Shown: positions 23,817 through 35,580, counted from the stretch's first letter. The stretch is DNA of 64,000 bases from Hypholoma sublateritium FD-334 SS-4 (GCA_000827495.1 KN817528.1:1-64000), one strand, 5' to 3'. A program made the numbers and translations. The notes: generated by a model not told the origin, from the letters alone.

Positions 23817-25012
23817 ATGATCATGTACAACGGCGATGAACAGTCAGTATACTAATACATTCACACATATTGCATGTGTGACACGAATACCTTGCTAGAT
23901 TCTATGCCGGTCGAGGGCCCTATTCCACACCAGTTGTGGACCATGCAGTGAAGGTTTTCAGTGACGCCTCTCTCCAAGAGAGCTACGCGATGAACTCTTT
24001 TGGGGAAATTTCTGCGGACACACCTGACGTCAAACTTGCCTTTCCTTCTCCAAAATTCGGCTCACCTTATACCCGCCAAAGCCTCCCCTTGTTGAACCTC
24101 GGCGGAGAATCGTACACTGCTCCCAATTATCTGATTAGCCCTGCGAGCAGCTTTCAATATTCGCCCGAGTCGGAAAGCTCCCCCGATCAAAACCATTTCT
24201 CTCATTACCCGAGCGTTCCCCATCCCCACCACCCTTCGCCCATCAGCGACACCAATTTTGCTGCTGGATCACCCAATGACGCCGCCCTGGTTTGTCAAGA
24301 ATTTCCAGACGGGACATCGCCCTATGGTTACAACGACACTCCGTTCGCCACCTTTCCCCTCGAAGAAACCTCTCCTCAGTCGTATTATTCTCCCTTCTAC
24401 GGCGGATATGAACAGTTAATGCCACAGGACACCCAGGCCGCAAACGATGTTACTTTGTATCTGGCACACGAATCCAAGCAATCAGATATCATGATCGATG
24501 ACAAGAGAGCTCTTTTGAAGCTTATGGGCTTTGTCGACTACCATCACGACTCCGCATTTGTATCCCGGTTGTTCAGCGAGAAGCTGCTAGCCAGCACTTA
24601 TAGCTCCACATCTCACAACACATTTGGCTTGAAAGGTCTCTGCGGGCGCCCAATGAAAGCCAAGATATCTTCGGACGCTGGCAAAGCGGCCAGCGCTGAC
24701 CGAAGGAAAGTCCCGCCCTCTTTTTTCTGCGAACTCCGGGGAGATTGTGGCGCCAGTTTCACGCGAAAGAACGGTCTCATCAGTAAGTACCAGCTTCCAA
24801 ACGGTGCTTCTAGACACTACATAACGACTGTATCTTTTTTCACAGATCATTACAAGGCACATCTTGGTATCACTGATAGATTTTGCCGATTCTGCTCTCA
24901 GGCGTTTACCACGTCTGTTGGACGTCACGAAAGGAAGTGCAAGCAAAACCCCGAACATCAAAAATCGTCGCCCTCAATGTACATGATGGCTCCTCTCGCA
25001 GAATATTATTGA
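23817..25012 (+). CDS. Two-finger C2H2/C2HC protein, array copy 5
   Basis: Start MIMYNGDE at 23817; a second ATG two codons later is equally possible. A short intron joins it to QFYAGRGPYSTPVVD, after which one long exon carries a Pro/Ser/Tyr-rich region. A patterned segment LLKLMGFVDYHHDSAFVSRL precedes the basic block SSDAGKAASADRRK. Finger 1 is CELRGDC then FTRKNGLI-N-H (C-x5-C-x12-H-x3-H), split by the conserved phase-1 intron. Finger 2 is CRFCSQAF to RHERKC (C-x2-C-x10-H-x3-C). The C-terminus ends PLAEYY. It is about 360 residues and is the closest intact match to the degenerate copy at 37.2-37.7 kb, which also ends EYY. Confidence 0.85.
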
Positions 25013-26763
25013 ATTGCCAAAACTATTAGGAGCCAGTATGCTGATGGCCGATTCCAACTTGACGCTGGGAGACTGCCTCGATATTCTGTTCTCAGCATAC
25101 CCCTGGTTCATTCGTTCTGGTCGACGCCCCATTGACTTATACCTTATTTGGTTCATGACTTACGACTTGACTATGACAAGACAATGATTTTACTCCTATC
25201 TTCAACCTATCTTTCGGCTTTTTGTTTTGCTACTTCACCGAAGTTATACCCATTCTCCTCTACGTTTTTCTATCTCTGAAACTCTAGACCAACTGTTGCA
25301 TATTGTGCCTCGGCACGGCAATTTTAGGAAGTGATCGACTAGAGCCTTCTACCTCCAGCTTCCAGCTTATACCCTATGGCATGAATTGATTCCTTTCGTC
25401 GTTATATATGTTCATCGCCCTCAACACTCCTTCAACAATCACTTTACACCACATCCCCACTCTTCAACCACTCTCATTTGGTTTTTGACATGCTTTTAAC
25501 TTGCTTTGAATTTGTGACCGCTGCTCTTAGTTCGTTCTGGCTATAAAACTTATCACTGGGAAACTGGATTTTATTGAAACATAATACGTGTATTGATTAT
25601 AACACATAAAATTTGCAAAGACGAACCTTTTCTGACGATTTGAATTTTGCCACTGGCGTTTGGAATCTGGATAATCGGGGCTTTGTGTTTCATAGGTGGA
25701 ACCGGACCGTGAGGGTTTTTGAAATTTGGCACCCAACTAGCGTTGGCGGGAACCACGCGGCAGGATTTTTGATTTCGCACTTGCCTTCCGCACTTGCCTT
25801 CCGCACTAAATTCGCACAGGCCAATTCCCAAATCTGGACGGGTTCCAGCTGAAATGATCAGTACTGTGCTTGCTCAGTGCGCGCTGGCCAAGCGCTGGCT
25901 ACAGCGTTCCCCAAGCCCAAGTCCCTTCGAGATCAACCTTGTATAGTACTATATATGTTTCATTGACAACATATGTGTTAATTTATGTAGTTCTAATATG
26001 CCTACCAGTTTCTTATATTAATCTGACAAGCTGGCATGATATCACGTCCAGATAATGCATTTTGCTCCTTTCCCCAACCTTTCCCAGACAAAAAGGCTTT
26101 GGTGGATCCAAAGATGATATTATATTGGAGATCTAAGATCACTTAAAACATACCACATCTACCATAGCTTGGCTACTGCTGGAGGAGACACTTCGTGCAA
26201 CGCAGGTTGCTATATATAAACTTGAAATATACACAAAACAAACACGAACACAAAAAACCGACACGAAGGTTGGGGAATGGAAACAGATCTCGGACAACTT
26301 ACTATGTTTTTTTCGCGTGATAAAAACATTTTTGGTGAATATATTTCTGGGTAAACTGTCATAGAAAGTTGAAATCCACTCTATGTTTTTATAAGCACCT
26401 CGAAAGCACCTCAATTTTTCAGAAAACAAGACATACCAGTCCATTTTTGCTCAAGACCTCTTAGAGATTTACTGTATAACATAACATCGACCATTATTAA
26501 CAGAAAACTCATGTATTTATCTCCATCCTCGCTTCAAAAGGCTCTCCAACGAGCTCGATGCTTACCGTGAGAACCGTATCGGACAAAACTGACGTCGGTC
26601 AGAAGTGCAAAATCATTTGACGTTGGGAAATCCTGCCGCGTTGTTCCCGCCAACCTTACCCAACTGCAACTCAAACCCCACGGCAAACATATTGCAGAGA
26701 ACCTCCAAAGGCGGAGCTCATTCCACCTTCGTATTATGTGATAAACATCTACTATCTTCCTCC
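25013..26763. other. Intergenic, zinc-finger 5 to YEATS2-like gene
   Basis: No gene seen. A 13-bp unit (cttgccttccgca) occurs twice in tandem near 25780-25806. The rest is AT-rich with short frames only. Confidence 0.6.
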
Positions 26764-29700
26764 ATGGACCCGATACCTTCCAATGCCCGTGATTTTGACG
26801 ATGTAGTACCGTCATCCGGTGGTATCATGTCCGACATCAAGGCAGAAGTTGACCTGGAAATCGCAATGAGGGAACAGCTAGCCAAGACGATTGAGGCAAG
26901 GATCTCATGGGGGATGCTTCTCAAAGAAGCTCTAGAGCATGGTACGCTTAACCTTATGGGAAACGGTTGAAAATTGACTCGAGCAGGGAATGAACCTACC
27001 TCACAGGAATCCTTTCGCAATGTCGCGTTGGACGCTTTATCGACGCTGGAAACGCCGTCTATGTATATCTTAGGTACAGAACCTGCACCCCCGCCTAAGA
27101 CAGCTTCCCAGACTGTTCGCCATTCGCCCCGAAGAACATTTCAGACCTTCAAACCTAAGCCAACTTTTCTATACACTCGATCCAATCCGGCTGCTCGTCA
27201 AGATGGAGGAAGCCATAATCTGTATATCTTGAAATGCCCTATCTGCTCCAAGACCTCCTTTACTTCCCTGCAAGGTCTTCTCAACCACGCCCGCCTCTCA
27301 CACAACTTCGAATGGGGAACGCACGACGAGTGCATTAGGGCCTGTGCTGTGGTCGACAACACCATCGACATCAAAGCAGGAACCGAAGTGGGGTTAGGAC
27401 CTTCAGGTATACTTCCCGGACTGCAAACGATATTTCAGAATGCGGTTGGTGTCAACAGCCGAGAGCTAATGGATGTACCCGGGGAGAAAAGCAACACGGA
27501 TGCGACGGCTAGAGATTCCAAAATGGAAGAAGATTATCTCAATCAAACATTGGGTCTTCATGAAGACTCCCCAGCGCTTGCTCCCTTTCTACGAAAAGAA
27601 ACTGTCCGTCGCCAAATTAGAGTTTGGGAAGAAGACGTCGACATATCGGGCAGCCACCAAGGAACCAATGTTGCTGCGACAAAAGTTCGTTGGAAAATGC
27701 CTTTTTCTCATCGAAATTTCGCGGAAATATCTGCAGTGGATTCCGCACATACGACTGAACAACCTCCTCCGACGGAGGGGGTGGAGCAGGGCGTACTTCG
27801 AGAATCGGAGGAAGTGGTAAGCCACAACTTATGTATGCATGCTGTGACTTATTGTTTGGAGCAGCACTCTGCTCCGCCCTCGGTTCTCGCTCAACGGCTT
27901 ATCTCCAACGAAAGCCGTTTCTGCTTTAGAGCCCGGATTGTAATCACAGACCGTAGTTTATCGGTTCGAAAAGGTTAGTTACCTACACGTTACTCACATT
28001 TGTGCGATGATTCATTCATACGATTTTGATAGACCAAATGCCGGAGGACTGTAAAAATTATACGCACAAGTGGATGATTTCGGTGGACGCCCCTGCTTAT
28101 GTATGTGCACGATGGTTATATGCTACCACACTAATTCTCATCACAGGCACATCATATAACAACGATCCTTAACGCCATTGAAGTCACTCCGGCCAATCCA
28201 TCCGTTTCAATACCACTCTCTCCACCCACTACCGAACCGCCTTTCGTTGTCGTCGGAGTTGCCGATAAACCGTTTCTTGCAAAAGTCCAACTATCTTTCT
28301 CGGGAACTGTGGAGGAAATTTGCCCGGACCAGAGGGTCATATTTGAACATTGGGTAGACGTAAGTGCCACACTCATCTTTCGTAGTCACTGAAACACAAT
28401 ATCTACCAGCTGGATCCCATTGGAGATCGAGGTGTTGTTCTCGGTCAAGACCAGGTTTTGGATGTTGAACTCGACAAAAACACCGTCTTGAGACCTCCGC
28501 GGTTAGGCTATACGCCTATCGTCTCCAAGTCGCTCTGGAATCAGATGCCCATAATCAAAACACCCCAACAACAGGTTACGATATCACGAAATGATCCTGT
28601 CGTTACGGATTCTCTGGGTTAGCGCCTTTCACTTATTGTCGTAGAATGACCTGATTAGAACCATGTATGCGTAGAATCGCAAGCGGTTCTAACCAAACTT
28701 GCAAAACTGTTCCCCATGACGCAAGGTATGTTTGTCGGTTTCACTACTGATGCCCACTAATGCTCGTACGTATGTAGGAGGTCGGCCGTCTACCTTCACT
28801 GTCCCATACAAGCTTGTTCCAACCCAAGCTTACTTCAAAACACTCGTCGTTGGACGACGCAAGGCAATAGAGGTAATTCGGCTAGTTCAATCTTCTAAAC
28901 GGTTCGCTAAAGTTTTCGCAGTTTGGACGCGCAAGGGCTATACAAGACGCTTATAGCACGCACATTCAAAGTCTGCAGAATACCAATCTACTACCTATGT
29001 CAGTTGCGGAGGTGTATTCCTGGCTGCTGCAAAACAATCATTTTATCAAAGTAATGGAGGACTCCGTGGGTGTTTTGGTCAAGCAGGAAATCCCTGAACC
29101 TGCCATCAAAGAAGAGAGCAGTCGAAGCCATAAAGAGCCAGAAACCAGCCCGTGGTGTCGGATATGTGGCTTGGAACTTTCTCGACATGCCGGGATGGAC
29201 GCCGTCAAGACAGAACCCTCCACTATCAAGGAAGAGGAATCATCAGTGCTCAGCCAGCCGTATGCAGCACAGTCGATTCTCGTATCAGGCGATACGTGCC
29301 CAATAGTGCCAAGGGCGCTTCAGCTAGTCAAACTGCCGAGAATCGAACTCCACCACTCGATGGCCATCGAGAGGAGGGGCTTGGATCGAACGCGAGTGCA
29401 TTCCATGGTCGGCTCTCCGCAAGCGTTGGTATCCGCGGCAGATCCCCGTTTAACGCTGTGCATCCGTCGTTTGGTAGAAAATCTGGGCCTCTCGAAGTTC
29501 CGGCCCGCGCTGAAAACCGCGGAGAATCCCACCACCTACCCCGTCGATGCGCTCGGGGAGCATCACTTAGATATCCGGAACACTGTGGCCCCGTATGCTC
29601 TTCTAGCACTTCTGACCAAATCGTTCGTCCGGGTGTTGGTGGAGCGAGGATTGGAGGTGGCGAATCGAGACAAAATCATTGCGGCGGGACTTTCGTCATC

Positions 29701-29932
29701 GAGACCGCAGAAGGGCAATAGAAGGGGACAGGCGACACCAAGTCGCATTATGACTCCAACGCATATTCTATCCGGAATTCTAACGCGCGGACGGGGGAGG
29801 TGCACCGCGCCAGACCCCTTGGACACGGTCGTCTTGCTCTGCCTGTCGAGGTTGGGCGTTGCTGCAGATCCTGACACCCCAGAGGCGGGGAGTCAAGACG
29901 AACCGTTGCCACGAGTGAAGATGGAGGAGTAG
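26764..29932 (+). CDS. YEATS2-like chromatin reader
   Basis: Probable histone acyl-lysine reader. Start MDPIPSNARDFDDVV at 26764; a first intron joins LLKEALEH to GNEPTSQESFRNVALD. An N-terminal C2H2-like motif (CPICSKTSF to HARLSH, then ECIRAC) precedes the YEATS fold. The fold shows FCFRARIVITDRSLSV, then YTHKWMISVDAP, KVQLSFSGTVEEICPDQ, VIFEHWVDLDP and VVLGQDQVLDVEL. A C-terminal Lys/Glu-rich region with IKxE-type motifs (sumoylation-like) and a Cys pair (CRICGLEL) follows, and the protein ends PLPRVKMEE. Animal YEATS2 belongs to the ATAC acetyltransferase complex; whether the fungal protein does is unknown. About eight introns. It sits immediately downstream of the zinc-finger array. Confidence 0.85.
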
Positions 29933-30208
29933 CTGGCGCCTCGCTATCGGCCATTAGGGGCACAAAGAGAATGCCGAGGAGGATCGGTGGATCCGCGTAT
30001 CGATACATATCTTCCCCCATGATTCACCGGTTTTCGCGATGGAGGTAAGTGGACGTTCCATACGGTGGCTGCGACGTTCCCGGCGCACCATGGCAAAGTG
30101 GCCAACCTAAAGGTCAACTAGATTATTGGCCGTCTGTCTGCCTTCGATGAACGCTTCTTTTTGATGCGTTCCGCGAGCGACCAACTCTGATTCCCCTCCC
30201 ACTTTCTG

Positions 30209-30214
30209 TATAAA
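30209..30214 (+). promoter_or_regulatory. TATA box of the GH128 gene
   Basis: TATAAA lies 92 bases before the ATG at 30306, followed by a CT-rich leader (ccttttttctctgctcaaaATG). Spacing fits a fungal core promoter. Confidence 0.55.
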
Positions 30215-30305
30215 GGCTCCGCCATGCTCAGCTATTCCTCCCAACACTTCGCCTCCCTTTTTCTGCCTTGTCAATCGCCTGGTCGCCTTTTTTTCTCTGC
30301 TCAAA

Positions 30306-31704
30306 ATGGTGTCCATCGGCATCCGCGCTGTTTTCTGTGCTATCGTCCTTGCTGGTCATGTCGGTGCAAACCACATCAAGCGACACCACCATTTCTCGGC
30401 GCGCAACCAGTGCCGCCCTAGACTCCATCCCAGCGAGGCCGTCGAGACGACCGGTACCGCCCTATCCACGCACGGCCCCTGCTCGACCCATCTTTCGTCG
30501 ACCTCTAGTTCAACCCACACCGAGGCAACGTCCACCCCGCCGGCCAAATCGACACACACCACGGCGGTCGCCGTAGTGCACACCACCTCCTCCACCTCTG
30601 CGCAGGCCGCCAGTGCGTCCGCTGCACACGCCACTCCGGACTCGGACGCAAGCCAGCAGGCGCTGAGCGCGACGTACATCCCGAACAGCATCAAAGCCGG
30701 CATCGCCGGCGGCGACGCCTACCCGTTTATGGAGTCCCACATCGGCTGGTGGTACGACTGGTGCGCCCCCCAGCGTCCCTGCACAGGCTGGTCTGCTCAC
30801 CGCTTCCCTTCCATACAGGTCCGCGACCCCGTCGAAGCCCGGCGCGCCGGTCGCGGTGCCGATGCTCTGGGGCGACGGCACCGTCGACGCGCAGGACGCG
30901 TCGCGCTTCAAGGCGTTCGCGAAGCTCACGAGCAGTGCGGCAGCGGCGCCGCGCTTCGTGCTGGGGTACGAGGAGCCGGACTGCCCGAGCGGCGCGGGGT
31001 CGGCGGGCATGTCCGTCGCGGACGGCGTAGCGACGTGGCAGGCGCACGTCGCGCCGCTGCGCGCGCGCGGAACGAAGCTCGGGAGTCCGTCGATGTGTAG
31101 TGCGTATATATTTTTCGCGTTTTTCGCGAGCGGCAGTGGCTGACGGCGCGCGCAGAGCAGGCGGACGAGACGTGGCTCGCGCAGTTTGCAGAGGCGATCA
31201 CGACGCCGTGGGACTTCACCGCGGTGCACATCAACAAGAACAGCCTCGCGGGCGTGCAGAAGGACATCGTGCGTCTCCCTCCCTTCTCCCCACGCGACTC
31301 GCCCTGATCATATGCATCCAGGCGCACTACAAGAAATACGGCAAGCCGATCTGGGTGACCGAGTTCGCGTGCGTCGATGGTGCGCCCCTCCCCCTACACA
31401 CATAGTCCAAGCAATACTTACCCAACGCGCGCCGCAGATGTAAACGGGTTCACGCCGTGCACCGACCAGGGCGAGATCAACGCGTTCATCAACGCCGTCG
31501 TGCCGTACTTCGAGCGCACGCCGGACGTGTACGCGTACGCGTACAGCAACGGCCTCGGGCTCGGGGACGTGTGGCCGCTCATGGACGGCGGCGCGCTGAG
31601 GTGCGCGTTCTCGCTTCCTCTAACCGACGTGTGGGCTGACGCGGGTTTTTGGGTGTAGCGAGTCGGGCAAGACGTACCTCGCTGCTATCAGCAAGTACCA
31701 CTGA
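30306..31704 (+). CDS. Secreted GH128 (Asl1-type) beta-glucanase
   Basis: Probable endo-beta-1,3-glucanase acting on fungal walls or glucan. Start MVSIGIRAVFCAIVLAGHV gives a signal peptide. A His-rich patch and a Ser/Thr-rich linker of about 100 residues follow, then the catalytic domain from IKAGIAGGDAYPFM. Conserved blocks are HIGWWYDW, VPMLWGDGTVDA, VLGYEEPDCPSG (acid/base Glu region), VHINKNSLAGV, PIWVTEFACVD (nucleophile Glu region) and YAYSNGLGLGDVWPL, ending YLAAISKYH. Five small introns; the first joins WYDW to SATPSKPG. Both catalytic Glu motifs are intact. GC content rises sharply along the gene, so the 3' exons look like the neighbouring GC-rich island. Confidence 0.9.
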
Positions 31705-32354
31705 GCGCGGGTGCGGGCATGTCGGTGCGAGGCGGGGTGCCCTCCTGGCGAGGGCGGGTTTCTGGCGGTGCGGAGAAGCAACAGCGCAGACACTCTTTTG
31801 GTGCAGAGACGCTTTGTAGGAGTACGGGCTGGCCCGCGTTGCGCGTGCGTAGACAAGCTGTATACCTTAGTAGTACGTGCCGAATCAGATAGCGTTTGGT
31901 GTACTGGTCATGGTATTGTCAGTGAAACTCAGCAACAATAACTTTCATAATTACCCGCGCATCGGCTTGCAAGCGCCGCGCACACCCGCCGCAGACGACG
32001 TCCTGCCTGCGTCGAGCACACAGTCGTCAGTACGGCCTTCGCTCCCGCGCGCATGCCCGACTGTGCGCCAGTACATATAGCGAGAAAGGATCAGACTCTG
32101 CACACGACATTAAGCACAAGATGTTAAATAAGCACAAGACATTAACCATTCGTTCGTTCTATATACCGTCCCGTTCACCCTTCCCTCTCCCTCCCTCCCT
32201 CCATCTGGCGCGCGCGCGCCGCACCACCAAGAATCCAAGAAGCGTCCAAGAGTCCAAGAATCGTCCGCTCCACGCCTATTCCCGTCGTCGATAATCTCGT
32301 CGATAATTTCAAGCGCGCGCGCGACCAATGTCCCAGTTATGCTCCAAGCGGCGC
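31705..32354. other. Convergent 3' region, GH128 / ERG24
   Basis: No gene seen. The two genes point toward each other here. Confidence 0.6.
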
Positions 32355-33999
32355 TCAGTAGACATACGGCACGATGCGGTACGGCACGAGCTCCGTGTAC
32401 ACCGCCCAGTCCTTCCCGTACCTGCGTCCCAAACTGTATCAGCACTTGTCTTTCCGCAAAAACACAAGAAAAAAAGAAAAACGAAGGAAGGAAAGAAAAC
32501 AAAAAACGAAACAAAAAGAAAAGCAAAAACGCACTTCTTCGCACACGCCTCGTCGTCCCTTCTCTGGCGGTGCACGAGCAGCACCGCGAAGTAGGCGAAG
32601 TAGAAGTAGGTGATGGGCGTCGCGAACCCGGTCGGGAGGCACCATGCGAGGCCCATGATGAGGTCGCCGCTGTGGGTGAGGCGTTAGCGTACGTTAAGAG
32701 GGGGGGGGTTGAGGAGGGAAGCAGGGAAGCAGGGAGGAGGAAGGAAGGAAGGCGCACAAGTAGTTCGGGTGGCGCGAGGCGCCCCACCAGCCGGAGACGA
32801 GCAGCTTCGAGCCGCGCGCGGTCGTGATGAACTTGAGGTCTACATGTGGGTCAGCGCCTCTCCTAAAGGCAGAGGAGACAACGCACTCTTCGGGTTCAGC
32901 CCATTCCTAAAATCATTCTTCTCCTTATTCGCCGTCCTAAACACATAATACCCCGCCAAATTCACCGCCACCACCCCGACCGCCCGCACCCACCCGAGCT
33001 CGACCTGGCTCCACACCAAATACCTCCCTTGGAGGCTATACACAAACGGCACGAACAACAAATCGCCGACGGCGAGCATGAACCCGAACCCGTCGCTCGT
33101 GATGTCCATCGTCGTGAACAGCGCGGGCTCGTTGTACAGCCCGTCGAGGACGTACCACGCCTGGAACGCGAGGACGAGCCACATCGAGTCGGTGATGTGA
33201 AAGAGGGCGCCGCCGCGCCGCACGGCCTGCTCGCACGCGAAGGAGAGGTTGAGCAGGACCCAGAGGATGAGCCCCGGGCGCAGCTCGTTGAAGGACTTGA
33301 TGTCGAGCCGGCCGAGCGCGGGGTTCAGCTCGCGGCCGATGTACCACTGCCCCTGGTGTCAGCAGGCGCAGGGAAAAAGGAGGGGGGGGCGCACGTCGTA
33401 GATGTGGTTCCCCGAGTTCCCGCCCAGCGCGAGGAGCTTCCCACTGCGGAAGGACGCGGCGTACACGTACACGGCCTGCGCGACGGCCATGAGCAGCGCG
33501 GCGGAGGCGAGGCCGAGCCACTTGGCGTAGAGGAAGGTGAACGCGGCGGGCCCGCTGCGCAGGATGATGCCGCACGCGATGCCCAGCGCGAGCAGGCACG
33601 TCGAGAACGCTGGGCGGGGTGAGACGCGGGAAAAGGGAAAGGGGGGGGGGGCGCACCGTTGATCTTGTACTGGACCTTCCCGCCCGTGCGCAGCGTCGTG
33701 CCCGCGACGGTGTCGCCCGGGAGCAGCGCCCAGGCGGCGACGCAGAAGGCGTACCACGCGAGGTAGATGAGCGCCGCCTCGGTGTCCCACAGCGCGGCCC
33801 ACCACGCGGGGTCGGCCAGCGCAGCCGTGACGCGGTCCTTGAGGACGGCGAGGGCGAGCGGGGGCGGGCACCCGCCGGCGTGCTCGGAGCAGCCGAAGTA
33901 CAGTGCGTAGGTGATGAAGGGGACGCCGAGGGAGATGGCGGCGGCGCCCGGGGGGCCGAGGAACTCGTAGTGGGTCGTCCGGGGGTTGAGCGCGGACAT
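32355..33999 (-). CDS. ERG24: Delta(14)-sterol reductase (ergosterol pathway)
   Basis: NADPH-dependent reduction of the C14-C15 double bond after CYP51, in the ER membrane. Start ATG at 33997-33999 ([20 protein letters not shown]). The ERG4/ERG24 family signatures are present: [14 protein letters not shown] near the N-terminus, [10 protein letters not shown] then [39 protein letters not shown], and the C-terminal [20 protein letters not shown]. Many hydrophobic helices lie between. The last intron uses donor gtgcgt and restores AKKYGKDW; it contains an extreme pyrimidine tract on the coding strand. All motifs are intact. It shares a 150-bp divergent promoter with the gene at 34150. Confidence 0.93.
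32458..32532 (+). repeat. Purine-only-like tract inside the last ERG24 intron
   Basis: On the + strand this is almost entirely A and G with few C (aaaaagaaaaacgaaggaag and so on). On the coding strand it is a long polypyrimidine tract before the 3' splice site. Confidence 0.7.
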
Positions 34000-34149
34000 G
34001 GTGGGCGTTGCGGATCAAGGTGCAGAGCAGCGGTCTTATAGTGCGGTGGTGCTGCGCGGGCGTGGCACGACCGGGAAAAACATACGACTTGTCAGAATAA
34101 TAATAGACCCAGGTGGGCTGGATGGTCCCCACGCCTCGCTCTGACCGCC
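34000..34149. promoter_or_regulatory. Shared divergent promoter, ERG24 / 34150 gene
   Basis: Only 150 bases separate the two divergent ATGs, so both 5' regions must overlap. A short AT-rich core (cttgtcagaataataataga) sits in otherwise GC-rich DNA. No specific operator is recognised. Confidence 0.55.
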
Positions 34150-35580
34150 ATGGCCCTTGCGCAGCGCCTCAACGAGCTCGCGGCCGCCAACTCGCAGGGC
34201 CTGCTCAAGTGCGTCCGTCCCCGCTGGTCTGACCCCCGCTGACGCCCCGCAGCGACGACGAGTACCGGCTGCTGCGGCAGAGCGTGTTCGAGCAGCACGC
34301 AGCCAGCGCCGCGCCGCCCAGCGAGGCCCCGCTCGTCCCCATCGAGCGCAAGCACAGTCAGTGCGTCCCCCCTGCACCGCATTTTCATTCTCATATCCCC
34401 GGCAGCTGCCCCCCCGCGCAGATCAGCGCCCGAAGCCCCACCCCCGCCCCCGCCCCGCGGCCTCCTGCGCAGACTCACCGCCCGCCGCCCGCCCGCACCC
34501 GCCCCGCCGCCCAAGCGCATCCCCTTCCTCCCGCGCATCCTCCAGAAGCGGCCGGCCGACGCCCCGCCGCCACCGATCGCCATCGCCTACCCCGCCGCCT
34601 CGCCGTCCTCCTCCAACTTCAGCGTCCCCCCGCCCCCGCCGCCCCGCGACGTCTTCGACGACGACAACCTCCTCAGCGCCCGCGCCATCCGCGCCGCCAT
34701 CACCGCCGCCGAGGACGAGGCCGCGCGCCTCGCCGACGCCTTCGCCGCGCTCGAGGCCGCCACCCTCCGCCGCCTGCGCTCCCAGCGCGCACGGCGCCTC
34801 CCCGCCGCGACCCCCGCCAGCGTCGCCGTCCTCCTCGAGGGCCGCGAGTGGCGCGAGCACCGTCTCGTCCCCTCGCCCTCCGCCCCCGCCCTCGCCCGCG
34901 CACGCGCACCGAGCGACGCATCCGTGCGCACCGCGTCCACCGCCGCCAGCCGCCAGCCCCCGCCGCCCGCCTCGCCGCTCAGCGCGCGCTTCCGCCTCCC
35001 CGCGCTGCGCCGCAAGGCCTCGCTCTCCTCGCTCTCTTCGCACACGCCCTCGCTCGCCCCGTCCGGCTCCACCCTCCCCTCGCTCGCCCCCTCCGGCGGG
35101 TCGAGCACCCCCGGCGCATCGAGCACCCTCCCTGCGCCCGCGCCCTTCCTCGCGCGGAGCGCCTCCGCCCTCGGCCTGCGCCGCCTCGCGCGCGCGCCGT
35201 CGACCGACACCCTCGCAACGCCCACGCCCATCCGCACGCCCACGCCCACCGCCCCGCCCCCGCGCTCCCCGCCGCACACGCCCAGACACACCCGCACGCG
35301 CACACCCACCTCGCCACGCCCACCCAATACCCCCACCCGTGCGCCCAGCACCCCAACCCGCGCGCCCAACACACCCACCCGCGCCCTCGCCTCCCCCCCC
35401 GCCTCCGCGCGCAGCCCCCCGCACCGGCCCCGCCCCGGCGCAGACGACGCAGACGACGCCGAGCTCGCGGACATCCGCGCGCGGCGCGACGCGCTCGTCG
35501 CGCGCTACACCGCGCGCGTCGAGTTCCTGCGCGCGAAGCTGCGCGGCGCGGAGCTGCACGAGCGGCTGCTGCGCAAATAA
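34150..35580 (+). CDS. Conserved unknown protein, Pro/Ser/Arg-rich with C-terminal coiled coil
   Basis: Start MALAQRLNELAAANSQGLL at 34150. The first intron restores GLLNDDEYRLLRQSVFEQH, a short N-terminal helix block I associate with basidiomycete hypothetical proteins. The second intron (donor gtgcgt) leads into SAPEAPPPPPPRGLLRR. The centre has an acidic-start helix (RDVFDDDNLLSARAIRAAI to LEAATLRRLRSQ) and then a long Ser/Pro/Thr region with TPTRAP-type repeats. The C-terminus (ELADIRARRDALVARYTARV to ERLLRK) looks like a coiled coil. No enzymatic motif is seen and I assign no function. Because the DNA is so GC-rich, two other frames are also open for hundreds of codons. This frame was chosen for its start block, splice fit and coiled-coil end. 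Confidence 0.65.
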
